Part shown: positions 28,683 through 38,738 of the stretch, piece after piece
Layout: each line of letters opens with the position of its first letter
Position numbering within the stretch: the first letter of the stretch is position 1
Origin: an uncultured Flavobacteriaceae bacterium
GTDB taxonomy: Bacteria > Bacteroidota > Bacteroidia > Flavobacteriales > Flavobacteriaceae
NCBI GenBank assembly: GCA_947503105.1
Contig: CANNCM010000005.1
Coordinates: 1 to 64,000, forward strand
DNA: 64,000 bases
Direction of reading: 5' to 3'
The notes under the pieces: generated by a model
Told to the model about the DNA's origin: nothing
Seen by the model: only the letters and a program-made list of their open reading frames with translations
Databases searched by the model: none
Translations under genes and position numbers: made by a program

Positions 28683-29387
28683 ATGCAATTATTTTATAAT
28701 CCCATATTACAACCCGATGAAAGTAAGTTTTGTTTTGACAAAAACGAAAGTCGTCATATTATAAAAGTATTGCGTAAAGAAATTGGAGATAATTTACTTA
28801 TAACCAATGGTTTAGGTTGTTTTTTTGAAGCCACAATTGTGTCCAATAATCAAAATAAGTGTGACGTAAAAATCAATAGCGTTACGGTTGTTCCTAGAAA
28901 GGATTACAATATACATTTGGCTGTAGCACCCACAAAAACAAATGACCGTTACGAATGGTTTCTTGAAAAAGCAACGGAGATTGGCGTGGACACCATCACC
29001 CCTATCATTTGCAGCCGGAGTGAACGAAAAGTCATCAAAGCGGAGCGCTATGAAAAAATTATACAAGCGGCAGCAAAGCAGTCGCTTAGAGCGTATTTCC
29101 CTATCTTAAATCCTGCGGTACGTTTTTCAGAATTTATAAAAAATAATACCATAAAAGAACGCTTTATTGCACATTGTTTGGAGGATCAAAAAGTGCATTT
29201 AAAAGATGCTTTTTCGATCGAGAAAGATGTTTTAATTTTGATCGGCCCCGAGGGAGATTTCACCCAAGAAGAAATCAAAATGGCACAGGAATCAGGGTTT
29301 AAAGCAGTGAGTCTTGGAGATGCCCGTTTGCGTACAGAAACTGCAGCAATAGCAGCATGCCACACTATAACACTTTGTAATGCGTAA
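28683..29387 (+). CDS. rsmE: 16S rRNA (uracil(1498)-N(3))-methyltransferase
   Basis: 'LIGPEGDFTQEEIKMAQESGFKAVSLGDARLRTETAAIAA'. Confidence 0.95.
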   Translation: MQLFYNPILQPDESKFCFDKNESRHIIKVLRKEIGDNLLITNGLGCFFEATIVSNNQNKCDVKINSVTVVPRKDYNIHLAVAPTKTNDRYEWFLEKATEIGVDTITPIICSRSERKVIKAERYEKIIQAAAKQSLRAYFPILNPAVRFSEFIKNNTIKERFIAHCLEDQKVHLKDAFSIEKDVLILIGPEGDFTQEEIKMAQESGFKAVSLGDARLRTETAAIAACHTITLCNA

Positions 29388-30024
29388 ACCTTTCTTGTTT
29401 TTAGTGGTCTTTTTTTATGCTCTTAGCAGTCAAGGGCAAGAAATTGCGGTGCTAAAATATGATGGCGGAGGCGATTGGTACAGCAACCCTACTGCATTGA
29501 AAAATTTAATCAAATTTTCGAATAAAACTATCCACACATCTATTGCGTCTCAACCTGGTGTTGTTCATCCAGAAGATCCTGCCTTGTTCAGTTATCCATT
29601 TGTACACATGACAGGCCATGGCAATGTGACCTTTTCAGATGATGCATTAAAAAATTTGAAGACGTATTTGATGGGCGGTGGTTTTTTGCATATCGACGAT
29701 AATTATGGAATGAAATCTTATATCTTACCTCAAATAAAAAAATTATTCCCCGAAAAAGAATTGAAAGAAATTTCTACTGATCATCCTATTTTTAGTATTC
29801 ACTTCAAATTTCCGAATGGATTGCCAAAAATCCATGAACACGATGGACTTCCTCCTCAAGCATTTGGACTTTTTCATGACAATAAGGTCATTTTACTTTT
29901 CACATTTGAAAGTGATCTTGGCGATGGCTGGGAAGACGCTATTGTGCACAACGATCCCGAAGATGTTCGGTTGAGTGCTCTAAAAATGGGTGCAAATATC
30001 ATCAAATATGCGTTTGAATTTTAA
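29380..30024 (+). CDS. DUF4159 domain-containing protein
   Basis: 'GGGFLHIDDNYGM' and 'HPIFSIHFKFPNGLPKI', typical of secreted flavobacterial DUF4159. Confidence 0.82.
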   Translation: MRKPFLFLVVFFYALSSQGQEIAVLKYDGGGDWYSNPTALKNLIKFSNKTIHTSIASQPGVVHPEDPALFSYPFVHMTGHGNVTFSDDALKNLKTYLMGGGFLHIDDNYGMKSYILPQIKKLFPEKELKEISTDHPIFSIHFKFPNGLPKIHEHDGLPPQAFGLFHDNKVILLFTFESDLGDGWEDAIVHNDPEDVRLSALKMGANIIKYAFEF

Positions 30025-30035
30025 GGGTAAAAGCG

Positions 30036-30542
30036 ATGCAATTAGACCATTATACTTCAAAATTTAAAAAAAATACATTTCCCCTCGTTGTGGTTACCAA
30101 TCACGTAATGCGTCCAGCAAACGTAGGAAGTATTTTTCGAGTTGCAGATGCTTTTGGAGTTGAAAAACTAATCTTAGGCGGCAGTGCAATTGAACTGAAC
30201 AGAAAAGTATGGAATACCTCTAGAGCGACAGAGAAAGTTGTGGATTTTGAACAAACTGAAAATACTGAAGAAGTTATTGGAATTTTAAAACAACAGGGGT
30301 ACACTATAATCTGTCTAGAAATCACAAAAAACAGTGAATGTATTTCTGCGCTTCAATTGAAAAGTAGTCAAAAAACGGTGCTTGTTGTAGGCAGTGAGCG
30401 CCATGGGATAGACGATGCTGTTCTAAAATATGCAGATCATGTTTATCATATTCCAATGTATGGACAAAATAGCAGCATGAATGTGGCTCAAGCAACTTCT
30501 ATTGCACTTTATGAAATCACAAAATCAATGTTGCATGTTTAA
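30036..30542 (+). CDS. TrmH/SpoU family RNA methyltransferase
   Basis: 'RPANVGSIFRVADAFGVEKLILGG' and 'NSSMNVAQATSIALYEI'. Confidence 0.93.
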   Translation: MQLDHYTSKFKKNTFPLVVVTNHVMRPANVGSIFRVADAFGVEKLILGGSAIELNRKVWNTSRATEKVVDFEQTENTEEVIGILKQQGYTIICLEITKNSECISALQLKSSQKTVLVVGSERHGIDDAVLKYADHVYHIPMYGQNSSMNVAQATSIALYEITKSMLHV

Positions 30543-31716
30543 TTCTTTGCTTTTACAAAATGACGTCCAGCAGTTTATAAAAGAGCATCTGAATACGGCT
30601 ATGGATAAATTAGCACTAAAAGGCAGTCCGTTTGATGGCATCAACAGTCCTGAACTTTTGGAGCAAATACAATCTAAGAATAAATGTAATAAGAAACTTC
30701 CCCTTTGGTTCAATACAGCAGGACTTTATTACCCCAGTAAACTAAACATTGAGCAGACGTCATCAGAAATTTCGGCGAGGTATAAAAGCCAATTGGTGCA
30801 TGGCAAAACACTACTAGATTTGACCGGAGGTTTTGGAGTCGATAGTTTTTATTTTTCAAAGATCGTTCGTACTGTTACACATTGTGAAATTGATCCTTTT
30901 TTGTCAAAAATTGCTAAACATAACTTTAAAATTTTTGGTGTAGAAAATGTAAAAACGATCGCAGTTGATGGATTGGAATATTTAACACAAAATGAAGAAA
31001 ATTTTGATTGGATTTATGTTGATCCCTCTAGAAGGGACTCAAACAAAAACAAACGTTTTTTTATAGAAGATTGCACTCCAAATGTGGCCGAACACTTGCC
31101 TCTTTTTTTTAAATATGCGGCGAAGGTTATCATAAAATTATCTCCAATGTTGGATATTCATGCAGCGCAAAAAGCATTACCTCACACAAAAGAAATTCAT
31201 GTGGTAGCCATCAAAAATGAAGTGAAAGAACTGTTGTTTGTTTTGGAAAGAGATTTCGATATGAAGCCAGAAATAAAAGCCATTAATTTAGAAACCAATC
31301 AACCAGATTTTCAGTTCAAAATAAGTGATGAAGTTGAAACAATTGTTGATTATGAAAATCCTTTAAAGTATTTATACGAACCCAATGCCGCAGTTCTTAA
31401 ATCTGGAGCTTTTAGAAGTATAGCATCACATTTTGATCTATACAAATTGGGGCAACATACACATTTGTACACCTCTTCCGAATTAAAAAAAGAATTTCCA
31501 GGAAAGATTTATATCATAAAACGAGCACTCCCCTATCACAAAAAAAAGCTAAAGTCACAGCTTAGTGGTCAAAAAGCAAATGTGAAAACAAGAAATTTTT
31601 CAGAATCTATAAGTCAATTGAAAAAGAGGTTTAAAATTAAAGATGGAGGAGACGATTTTTTGATTTTTACATCGGTCAATCACCAGAAAACAGTTATAAT
31701 CACCAGGCAATTATAA
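30535..31716 (+). CDS. Class I SAM-dependent methyltransferase with THUMP-like C-terminus
   Basis: 'LLDLTGGFGVDSFYFSK' and 'DWIYVDPSRRDSNKNKRFFIEDCTPNV'; start refined to ATG 30535. Confidence 0.85.
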   Translation: MFNSLLLQNDVQQFIKEHLNTAMDKLALKGSPFDGINSPELLEQIQSKNKCNKKLPLWFNTAGLYYPSKLNIEQTSSEISARYKSQLVHGKTLLDLTGGFGVDSFYFSKIVRTVTHCEIDPFLSKIAKHNFKIFGVENVKTIAVDGLEYLTQNEENFDWIYVDPSRRDSNKNKRFFIEDCTPNVAEHLPLFFKYAAKVIIKLSPMLDIHAAQKALPHTKEIHVVAIKNEVKELLFVLERDFDMKPEIKAINLETNQPDFQFKISDEVETIVDYENPLKYLYEPNAAVLKSGAFRSIASHFDLYKLGQHTHLYTSSELKKEFPGKIYIIKRALPYHKKKLKSQLSGQKANVKTRNFSESISQLKKRFKIKDGGDDFLIFTSVNHQKTVIITRQL

Positions 31717-31720
31717 AGCT

Positions 31721-33559
31721 CTATCCAATATAAACTATTGAAAGGGAGTCGTTCCCCTGAACAATTTCACTTTTTAATGGGTTTAAATGTAATTCGTCAT
31801 TTAAAATATATCCCATAAATGTTTGGTTGTCTTTTATAGAAAGTACAATTAATTCGTATATACTAAACTGCTTGTCATATGATTTTAACCCATAATCAGC
31901 AATAGATTTTGAACTAATTTTTAAACCTGATTCTTTGAAAAGTTTTTCAAATACATACCACAATTTTGGATTATCTGCCAACTGAGTAATAATCAAAGAG
32001 GAAAGGTCATCGCTAACAATAACCTCATTCTTGTTAAGTTCTTGTATCAAATCTTTTTTGGACCCATCATTTAGTTGTAAAATTATTCTACAAGAATCCG
32101 ATTTTTCCAATTCTTCTAGTATTGTCTTTACATAAAAAATCTGCATTAAAGAATTGGTATCTGAGACCTCATTAGATAACTTATCATCATAACCTAGATT
32201 TAGTATTATATCAAAATGATTTTCACTTATAAGGTCTCTAATTGTATCATTATTGTCTTTCTTTAGTAAAATGATATTTGATTTAATAGAGCTGTTTTTT
32301 TCAATTACTGGATTTTGTAAAACTAGAGCTTCACGAAATGCAAAACAAAAACTTGAGTCGTCAGAAAGAAAAGGAATCGCACTATTTATTATTTGTTGTC
32401 CAAGTTGCGACCAACCTAAAACGAGAACTGAGATAGTTTCTTTTTTATTTGTAGAGATTTCAGCTATTTTTATTTCGTCTAAAAATTGATCAATTTCAAT
32501 TACACTTTTTAGTTTAATTTCAAGATTGTCGTCTTCTGCTATGACTATCAAATGATCATCTTTTAATATAATGTAGTCTTTTTTTGGATTCAATAACACT
32601 TGACCGTCCGCTGTGCGAATTCCTACAAGTGTAACCTCTTGTAGCATTAACATCGCTTGTTTGAAGGTTTTTTGAGCAAGGCCATCAGAAGGGAAGAAAT
32701 ATAGTTCATCACCATCATAATCAATAAAATCTAAAACTACCGATGAGATATGCTTATTTCTAATAGATTGAGCTGTTACGCTAGAAATAATATTATCCTT
32801 GAGAACTGAGTATACAACATTTCCCTTCAATTTAGAAATAATATCTATATTTTCACCATTATTAAATTGAGCAATTATTGGAACATTTTGGTTGTTAAGA
32901 TTTTGTTTAACAGCAAGAATTGTGGTTTCAATATTAAAACTTTGTTGTATAGTATCATCCAAAATTATAACTGATTTTGAATTATTCATATTAGTTCTTG
33001 CCAAATCTTGAATGCTATAAATATCTCCTGACCTTGTTATGATTCGAATATTTTTTTGATTGGGTCTTTCGGTATTTATTATATTATTCATCTCTAAATT
33101 ATCTAGACCATTAAAGCAGAGTATTGTTGGTTTTGATTGGTTTTGATTGGCCACCTCAATCTCATCAAAGATTTTAAATATCGTAGAATTCCAACCAACA
33201 ATAATGTAATGATTTGTATCTATGACATGCGAATGACCTTTTTTTAAATCTTCAATAAAACTTGAAACTTTTGCGGCCAAAAAAGCTATTATGGTTCCAG
33301 AAAATGTAACGCTAAAAATCCAATAAATTAAAGTAACCAAACGTTCTTTAAATTCTACTCCAGACTCCTCTATTTCTAGTAATCGTTCAAGTCTATTCCA
33401 CCAAATATTAAAAAAAGAATCGTTTTCAATTAATCCTAAGCTCATTTCTACAGCAATCATCAGTAATGCAAAAACAGCACTTACGATCATTAAGAAATAA
33501 ACAAAATTTGATTTGCGGGCTATAAAATTCTCAAAATAATATCTAATATGCGTTTTCAT
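31721..33559 (-). CDS. CASTOR/POLLUX-like ion channel / TrkA-N-type protein
   Basis: N-terminal TM region, 'SVTFSGTIIAFLAAKVSSFIEDLKKGHSHVIDTNHYIIVGWNS', RCK-like domains. Confidence 0.8.
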   Translation of the reverse strand: MKTHIRYYFENFIARKSNFVYFLMIVSAVFALLMIAVEMSLGLIENDSFFNIWWNRLERLLEIEESGVEFKERLVTLIYWIFSVTFSGTIIAFLAAKVSSFIEDLKKGHSHVIDTNHYIIVGWNSTIFKIFDEIEVANQNQSKPTILCFNGLDNLEMNNIINTERPNQKNIRIITRSGDIYSIQDLARTNMNNSKSVIILDDTIQQSFNIETTILAVKQNLNNQNVPIIAQFNNGENIDIISKLKGNVVYSVLKDNIISSVTAQSIRNKHISSVVLDFIDYDGDELYFFPSDGLAQKTFKQAMLMLQEVTLVGIRTADGQVLLNPKKDYIILKDDHLIVIAEDDNLEIKLKSVIEIDQFLDEIKIAEISTNKKETISVLVLGWSQLGQQIINSAIPFLSDDSSFCFAFREALVLQNPVIEKNSSIKSNIILLKKDNNDTIRDLISENHFDIILNLGYDDKLSNEVSDTNSLMQIFYVKTILEELEKSDSCRIILQLNDGSKKDLIQELNKNEVIVSDDLSSLIITQLADNPKLWYVFEKLFKESGLKISSKSIADYGLKSYDKQFSIYELIVLSIKDNQTFMGYILNDELHLNPLKSEIVQGNDSLSIVYIG

Positions 33560-33615
33560 AAAATTTGATCCCTTAAAAATGATGGTAACTTATTTCAAAA
33601 TGTTTTTGCTAAGGC

Positions 33616-34383
33616 CTAAAATAATTTTAATTCAATTCCAAAATTCACACTATTATCGGTATTGTAAATGTCAATGTAGGGCGTTGAATGATAGCGGTGA
33701 GTCCAATCGATAAACAAATCAAGTTTATCAAGGGAATAATAGATCCTTGGTTCTAAGAAAAGACGATAATCTGTTGTGTTTGAAGTATTAATTTGGTAAT
33801 ATAAAGCTAGATTAATGAAGAACTTTTCAGAAAATTTATGTTTCATAAATGTGCTAAGGCTATATCGCCAGTTGTACACTTGTTGTTGAGTACTTAAATT
33901 TTTGTCATAGAGTTCATCTTCAAAAAACACGCCCGCAGAAAGATCCCAATAATTGTCTCCTTTTTGGAGCATTCTGTGGCGATATCCTCCACCAGAAATA
34001 TAACGGTGATTCATGCGCAGGGATTTAATGTTTTGTACTTGAAGGAATCCAAATACAGAATTAACTCCTATACTGTAGTTATAACGAAATTGACCTGTAA
34101 AATCTGAAGAAATTTCGCTCCCACTTTCTTTTATATAATCATAGTTTAGCAGTAATCGGAATAAATTTTTGTTTACAGATTTTGAGATTTGATGTGCCGT
34201 ACTAAATTGGATTAAATCGATGTTTCCAAAATTCAAATCGCCTTGAAAATTAAGGCTGTAAGAAACGCTTTCATCAAGATCAGACAACATATTTTCTGTA
34301 TTGATAATGGTTTGTGAAGAGACAACTAGACCAAAAAAAAGAAATGAAAAAAGAACAGAATTTCGATTCTGGAGCAGATACAT
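33616..34383 (-). CDS. DUF481-like outer-membrane beta-barrel protein
   Basis: Signal peptide, repeated amphipathic beta strands ending '..SVNFGIELKLF'. Confidence 0.65.
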   Translation of the reverse strand: MYLLQNRNSVLFSFLFFGLVVSSQTIINTENMLSDLDESVSYSLNFQGDLNFGNIDLIQFSTAHQISKSVNKNLFRLLLNYDYIKESGSEISSDFTGQFRYNYSIGVNSVFGFLQVQNIKSLRMNHRYISGGGYRHRMLQKGDNYWDLSAGVFFEDELYDKNLSTQQQVYNWRYSLSTFMKHKFSEKFFINLALYYQINTSNTTDYRLFLEPRIYYSLDKLDLFIDWTHRYHSTPYIDIYNTDNSVNFGIELKLF

Positions 34384-34417
34384 ATTTTAATGTTAAATTG
34401 GTTAAAAAAGTAATAAC

Positions 34418-36373
34418 TTATGTTAATGTTTTTAAATGTTCATAAATCATTACCATTGCTAAAGTATCTAATTCACAGTACTTTAACAAAGATTTTTTTA
34501 TAATTTCTCTTTCCTGAAATGTCATATCCACGAATTGAAGTTTTGAATAGGCCGTTAGGGCTGCACCACCATCTGAGATCGTTTCTAATCCAGACATAAA
34601 TTCATCTAATTGTTCTTCATTATATTCATTAAATATGGGCGGCAGTAATTTATAAGGATTCTTGACTTTTTGATCTTCCTGTTGTATCCATACATGATGA
34701 TCTTTAAAATTTTTACTGGTCATATTGATCTGTGATATGGGCTGAGAGTATTTATGTTTTAAAAAATCGCAAGAATTCAAAATAGCCGGTAACACAGCTT
34801 TAATAGAGTTTGACCCCTTGGTTAATGGATTGTAATAATAATCCAAAATAACAATTCTTAGATCAACCATTGGTCTTGGTGTTACCCAGGGTTTTGGATC
34901 ATTTCTTCGTGGCGTTGTGATGCTTTTGATAAACTCAATTAAGTCCTGTTTTTGAGAATACGAACTGACTTCGAGTTGATCTTTTATTGAATTAAGAATA
35001 CTATTTTCATGCGATGCAAATCTAAATATAGTTCCTTTATCGTTTTCAAGCGTATTTTTGAGAGCAGATACAAACTTAAAGTTAGGAAACTCACCTGGGG
35101 TTGTATTGATATACTCAGAAGCATGCTTTATGGTACCATCGGCATAATATATGTGATGAGAAAACTGAAAAGCAACTTGTTCGTAGGGATGTCTGCCTTT
35201 GTTAAAAGGCAAAGCAACTGCACTAGTTTCAAAATCAATAAAATGTAATGGAAAAACCCAAGACTCCATTTCTTTTTTTAGGCCATCCAACTCCACAAAG
35301 GGTTGAGATTGAGGTTCTAAAGTTTTTTGAACTTGAATCCAGCGTCTTTCTCTAGAACTCATAGCGTCTGGCTCATCTATAACTTTGAAATCATCTTGAG
35401 TTAGTTGATCTAAAAATAATCGGTTTTGTTCTAAAAGTTTTTGGCCTCTGAAATTCCAAACCTCGAATATATTTGGACGCTCAAAATCAGTATCTGACCA
35501 CTGGTGTTGTTTAGAAAAACAAAACTCAAATCCAGAATTAAATCCTGCTTCTTTGGTCGAATGGTCTATTTTATATTCACAGGACTTACAACGGCTATAG
35601 CTGGTGGGCCAGTTCAAATAGGTGTGATTTTGATAACTTGTCTTCAAAAGCGGAACAGCTTTAGAAAAAACCAAATCATCGCTATAAGAAAATTCGTCGT
35701 TAATTATGCTATCCACAATACCAGAAACATTAACTTCAGAAAGAACAGATGTGTTTTGTGCTTGATCTGGGGTTATTCTAACTTCTACATCCTGTCGAGA
35801 ATCCCCTACATTTGGTAGTCTAAACATTTGATTTAGTCCATCAATTGTTGCAACTTTTGACTTATCGGCCATTAAAAAAAAGGAATCAAAAGTAAAATGA
35901 GGAAAGCATTGTTTGGCAACATACGTTTGAAACGCAATATCGAACAAGTAGGGTCGCCAACTGCTTCTTATATTACCCCTAGTCCCAATAAAAGTATCTG
36001 TCACTGTGGAATCAAAAGATTTCGCTTTAACCTCTATAAGGCGAATTTGATTTCCTTTTTTTACCAAAATATCAGTCATTACAAAAAGACCGTCATTCAA
36101 AAAAGCGGCCTCATATATTATAACCTCATCTCGTTTTAAAAGCTCTAGAGTTTGCTCGTGTGCTTGTTGATAGGCGCCGTAGGGAGCATCGATAAAATGG
36201 CCCTCGGGGTACAATAATCGTGATAGAGCTTCAACTTGAAACCCTCCTTCTGCTAAGGCTGCAAGAAAGGTATTATCATCGTCTTTATTTTTATAAGAAT
36301 CATCTCCAGTGAAATACAACTTGTTTGGACATGAAAGGCCAATTTTAAAGCGAGATTTTGAGAGTACTTTCAT
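34418..36373 (-). CDS. DUF2779 protein: PD-(D/E)XK-like N-terminus plus RNase-H/DEDD-like domain
   Basis: 'RLIEVKAKSFD' (E-x-K), 'HFIDFETSAVALPFNKGRHPYEQVAFQFSHH' (D-x-E), C-terminal 'YCELDTLAMVMIYEHL'. Confidence 0.82.
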   Translation of the reverse strand: MKVLSKSRFKIGLSCPNKLYFTGDDSYKNKDDDNTFLAALAEGGFQVEALSRLLYPEGHFIDAPYGAYQQAHEQTLELLKRDEVIIYEAAFLNDGLFVMTDILVKKGNQIRLIEVKAKSFDSTVTDTFIGTRGNIRSSWRPYLFDIAFQTYVAKQCFPHFTFDSFFLMADKSKVATIDGLNQMFRLPNVGDSRQDVEVRITPDQAQNTSVLSEVNVSGIVDSIINDEFSYSDDLVFSKAVPLLKTSYQNHTYLNWPTSYSRCKSCEYKIDHSTKEAGFNSGFEFCFSKQHQWSDTDFERPNIFEVWNFRGQKLLEQNRLFLDQLTQDDFKVIDEPDAMSSRERRWIQVQKTLEPQSQPFVELDGLKKEMESWVFPLHFIDFETSAVALPFNKGRHPYEQVAFQFSHHIYYADGTIKHASEYINTTPGEFPNFKFVSALKNTLENDKGTIFRFASHENSILNSIKDQLEVSSYSQKQDLIEFIKSITTPRRNDPKPWVTPRPMVDLRIVILDYYYNPLTKGSNSIKAVLPAILNSCDFLKHKYSQPISQINMTSKNFKDHHVWIQQEDQKVKNPYKLLPPIFNEYNEEQLDEFMSGLETISDGGAALTAYSKLQFVDMTFQEREIIKKSLLKYCELDTLAMVMIYEHLKTLT

Positions 36374-36404
36374 GTTTATTTTTAATAAAGAAAAGTAATT
36401 ATAT

Positions 36405-36731
36405 TTATCTTAATCTTTTAATACGCTCGCGGCAGCGCTTAATTTTCTCACGAATATCTTTGATTTTTTCGCGACTTCGAGCTATTTTATCTCTTTCTCT
36501 TTCAATCTCTCTTGAATAGCGTTCCCAATCCCTCTTTTTCTGAGCGCGAATACTGTGCTTAATGGCAGTAGAGGACGCAGATTTCAATCGGCGAGAATAA
36601 TGATCTGCATCTCGACTTTTACGGATTCGGATTTTGGCTATGTCGCCTCTGTAATCTGTAATTCTAGATTTTTCACGGTCGATATCTCTTTTATAACCTT
36701 CAATCTGGCGTTTTACACTATCAATACTCAT
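36405..36731 (-). CDS. Hypothetical basic coiled-coil protein
   Basis: 108 aa almost entirely K/R/E/D helix with arginine-rich repeats; co-directional with neighbours. Confidence 0.6.
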   Translation of the reverse strand: MSIDSVKRQIEGYKRDIDREKSRITDYRGDIAKIRIRKSRDADHYSRRLKSASSTAIKHSIRAQKKRDWERYSREIERERDKIARSREKIKDIREKIKRCRERIKRLR

Positions 36732-36743
36732 ATTATATTAATT

Positions 36744-37499
36744 TTAAAGATTATACATGATAGGATTGGAAGCGCCGTGCTTTTTCTTATGAGCAACGGA
36801 TTTGTTAAGAAATAAATTTCTAATTTTTTCTGGTGCCACATGGCCATCAAAACCATAGCCCGTATAGGTTTGCCCTGCTTTTTTTGTACCAGGATTGTAT
36901 TGTCGCTTAATTGGATACCATTTTTCAACTTCAAAAACTTCAACTATCAAACCTTTAAACTCACTTAAGACATATTTAATACCAACTAATCTAGTTTTAT
37001 CCATACGCCAACGTTCTTTAGTGGCTAGATACAATTTGTCCATTCCTGATGCTCTTTTGTAAGAACTATTGATATTGATTATAATGGTATCGGAAGGTAT
37101 CGAATTTAATGGTATTGCATTATATTTTCGTTTTACTTCTTCTGAAGACATCAAACCATTTTCAATGGAATTTATACCACCTTGGATATTGCCACTAACA
37201 AAGTCGTTAAAAGAAGGAATATATCTAAATGTATCAATCAAACTAGCCTCAATTTGATAGGCCGTTTTTTCGTTTAATCCATGACGAACAATAACATGAT
37301 CCACCGTTTTATTCTTTTTCAATATGGCTTGAATCTCATCTAATTTATCTGTCCCTTTTTTTCCTTGTTTAGCCTCATCTAAATGGTCAAAAACGCGGTT
37401 GCCTTCCCCTTTTCCAACATAAAAAGGTGTTTTGGTTTCTGGATTGATTAATAAATAGACATAATATTTTAATTCTAATTTTGTTTTTTCATCAAACAT
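36744..37499 (-). CDS. GIY-YIG nuclease family protein (LEM-3-like)
   Basis: 'YYVYLLINPETKTPFYVGKGEGNRVFDH' (GIY-YIG-type beta hairpin) and 'QIEASLIDTFRYIPSFND' (E followed by N). Confidence 0.82.
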   Translation of the reverse strand: MFDEKTKLELKYYVYLLINPETKTPFYVGKGEGNRVFDHLDEAKQGKKGTDKLDEIQAILKKNKTVDHVIVRHGLNEKTAYQIEASLIDTFRYIPSFNDFVSGNIQGGINSIENGLMSSEEVKRKYNAIPLNSIPSDTIIININSSYKRASGMDKLYLATKERWRMDKTRLVGIKYVLSEFKGLIVEVFEVEKWYPIKRQYNPGTKKAGQTYTGYGFDGHVAPEKIRNLFLNKSVAHKKKHGASNPIMYNL

Positions 37500-37896
37500 A
37501 TCTGTTATTTTTTATTATTAATTCAATTTTTTTGGCATCCGAAATAGAAAAATTTTCAGCTCGTATACCTTTTGATCCCTTACTTGAAATAATGATGGTT
37601 GAATTGATCAATCTTCTATCAATTTTAACATAAGAAATATCACTAAAAGACAAAAAGGATCGATCAACGCCAATGAGATATTTATTACGTTTTAGGTAGG
37701 TAACCCCATCTTGATTAATAATTAATTTGTCGGGGGTTAAAATACTTCCGCCCAAAATAATTTTTGATGAAAACGTATAAGAAAATGATTCCTTAGAACG
37801 ACTGTTTGCTCCGATTCCTGAGGGCTTTTGCCCACAACTAGGGCAAAAGTTCTCATTCCCTGTAAGGTTATAACCGCACGAGGCACAAAATCCCAT
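37492..37896 (-). CDS. Zinc-ribbon protein with possible PH-like domain
   Basis: 'CASCGYNLTGNENFCPSCGQ' zinc ribbon at N-terminus; overlaps the GIY-YIG ORF by 8 bp. Confidence 0.75.
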   Translation of the reverse strand: MGFCASCGYNLTGNENFCPSCGQKPSGIGANSRSKESFSYTFSSKIILGGSILTPDKLIINQDGVTYLKRNKYLIGVDRSFLSFSDISYVKIDRRLINSTIIISSKGSKGIRAENFSISDAKKIELIIKNNRYV

Positions 37897-37908
37897 GGTG
37901 GTACATTG

Positions 37909-38268
37909 TTATTGTCTAGAAGCTTTCCCTAGAGTTAGACCATTATCCATGAGGGTTTTTGAGGATTTATCTTTGATTTGAACTTTGACCCCGTAGGTGT
38001 TTTCAAACAAATCCTCCACATCTCCAACTTTCATACTGCCTTTAATTTTAACATCTTCTTTTGAAGTGGTATTGACTTTTTTTGCTGTTTTTTTGTTAAG
38101 TGCAGCTAAGGTCAAATCACCATCAGCAATCATATTTCCTTTGTAAAATACCAAGGAAAGATTAAACGAAGATTTAAAATCTTTAGAAATTGTTTTTAAT
38201 TTTTTGTTTGGCGCAATTGAAAATTCCGCATTATTAAAATGATCTTTTATTGAATCAAATAGTCCCAT
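37909..38268 (-). CDS. Small two-repeat protein, paralogue 3
   Basis: 'KKLKTISKDFKSSFNLSLVFYKGNMIADGDLTLAAL...VGDVEDLFENTYGVKVQIKDKSSKTLMDNGLTLGKA'; aligns by eye to the two neighbours. Confidence 0.75.
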   Translation of the reverse strand: MGLFDSIKDHFNNAEFSIAPNKKLKTISKDFKSSFNLSLVFYKGNMIADGDLTLAALNKKTAKKVNTTSKEDVKIKGSMKVGDVEDLFENTYGVKVQIKDKSSKTLMDNGLTLGKASRQ

Positions 38269-38283
38269 AATGTATTTTTGTAT

Positions 38284-38682
38284 TTATTTCCACTCTCCTT
38301 TTATACAACCTTCAGCTTCTTTTTCTCTATTTAGAGCTGTAAGGGTTAAATTATCTGTTCTTCCACCATTTGAATAATAATATCCTCCATCACTTGTTCT
38401 CCAGGTTATCTGTACGAACAATCCAAATATTTCGGAAAACTCTTGCTCAACAGTCTTAACTTTTTTACGACCTGTAAGTGAGATTTTGCCAGAGCCTATC
38501 TTCTCCCTAACTTCTGATAGTGTCTTTTCACTATCTAGTTGTGGTAATTCCCCACCCTTTTTTGCAATTTTTGCTACATCAGATGAGTGAAAGTGAATTG
38601 ATAGAAAAGGAAAGTGTTTGTTAAACTCTTTTTTTATAGTCTTTAATTTTTTAGAGCCTGTTGTTGTAACTTCTCTTGCCAT
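38284..38682 (-). CDS. Small two-repeat protein, paralogue 2
   Basis: 'KKLKTIKKEFNKHFPFLSIHFHSS...KKVKTVEQEFSEIFGLFVQITWRTS...NLTLTALN'. Confidence 0.75.
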   Translation of the reverse strand: MAREVTTTGSKKLKTIKKEFNKHFPFLSIHFHSSDVAKIAKKGGELPQLDSEKTLSEVREKIGSGKISLTGRKKVKTVEQEFSEIFGLFVQITWRTSDGGYYYSNGGRTDNLTLTALNREKEAEGCIKGEWK

Positions 38683-38738
38683 AATAGTATTTTTAAAAAA
38701 TCAGCAGGTTCAATAAAACCTACTGATTAATGAATAGC

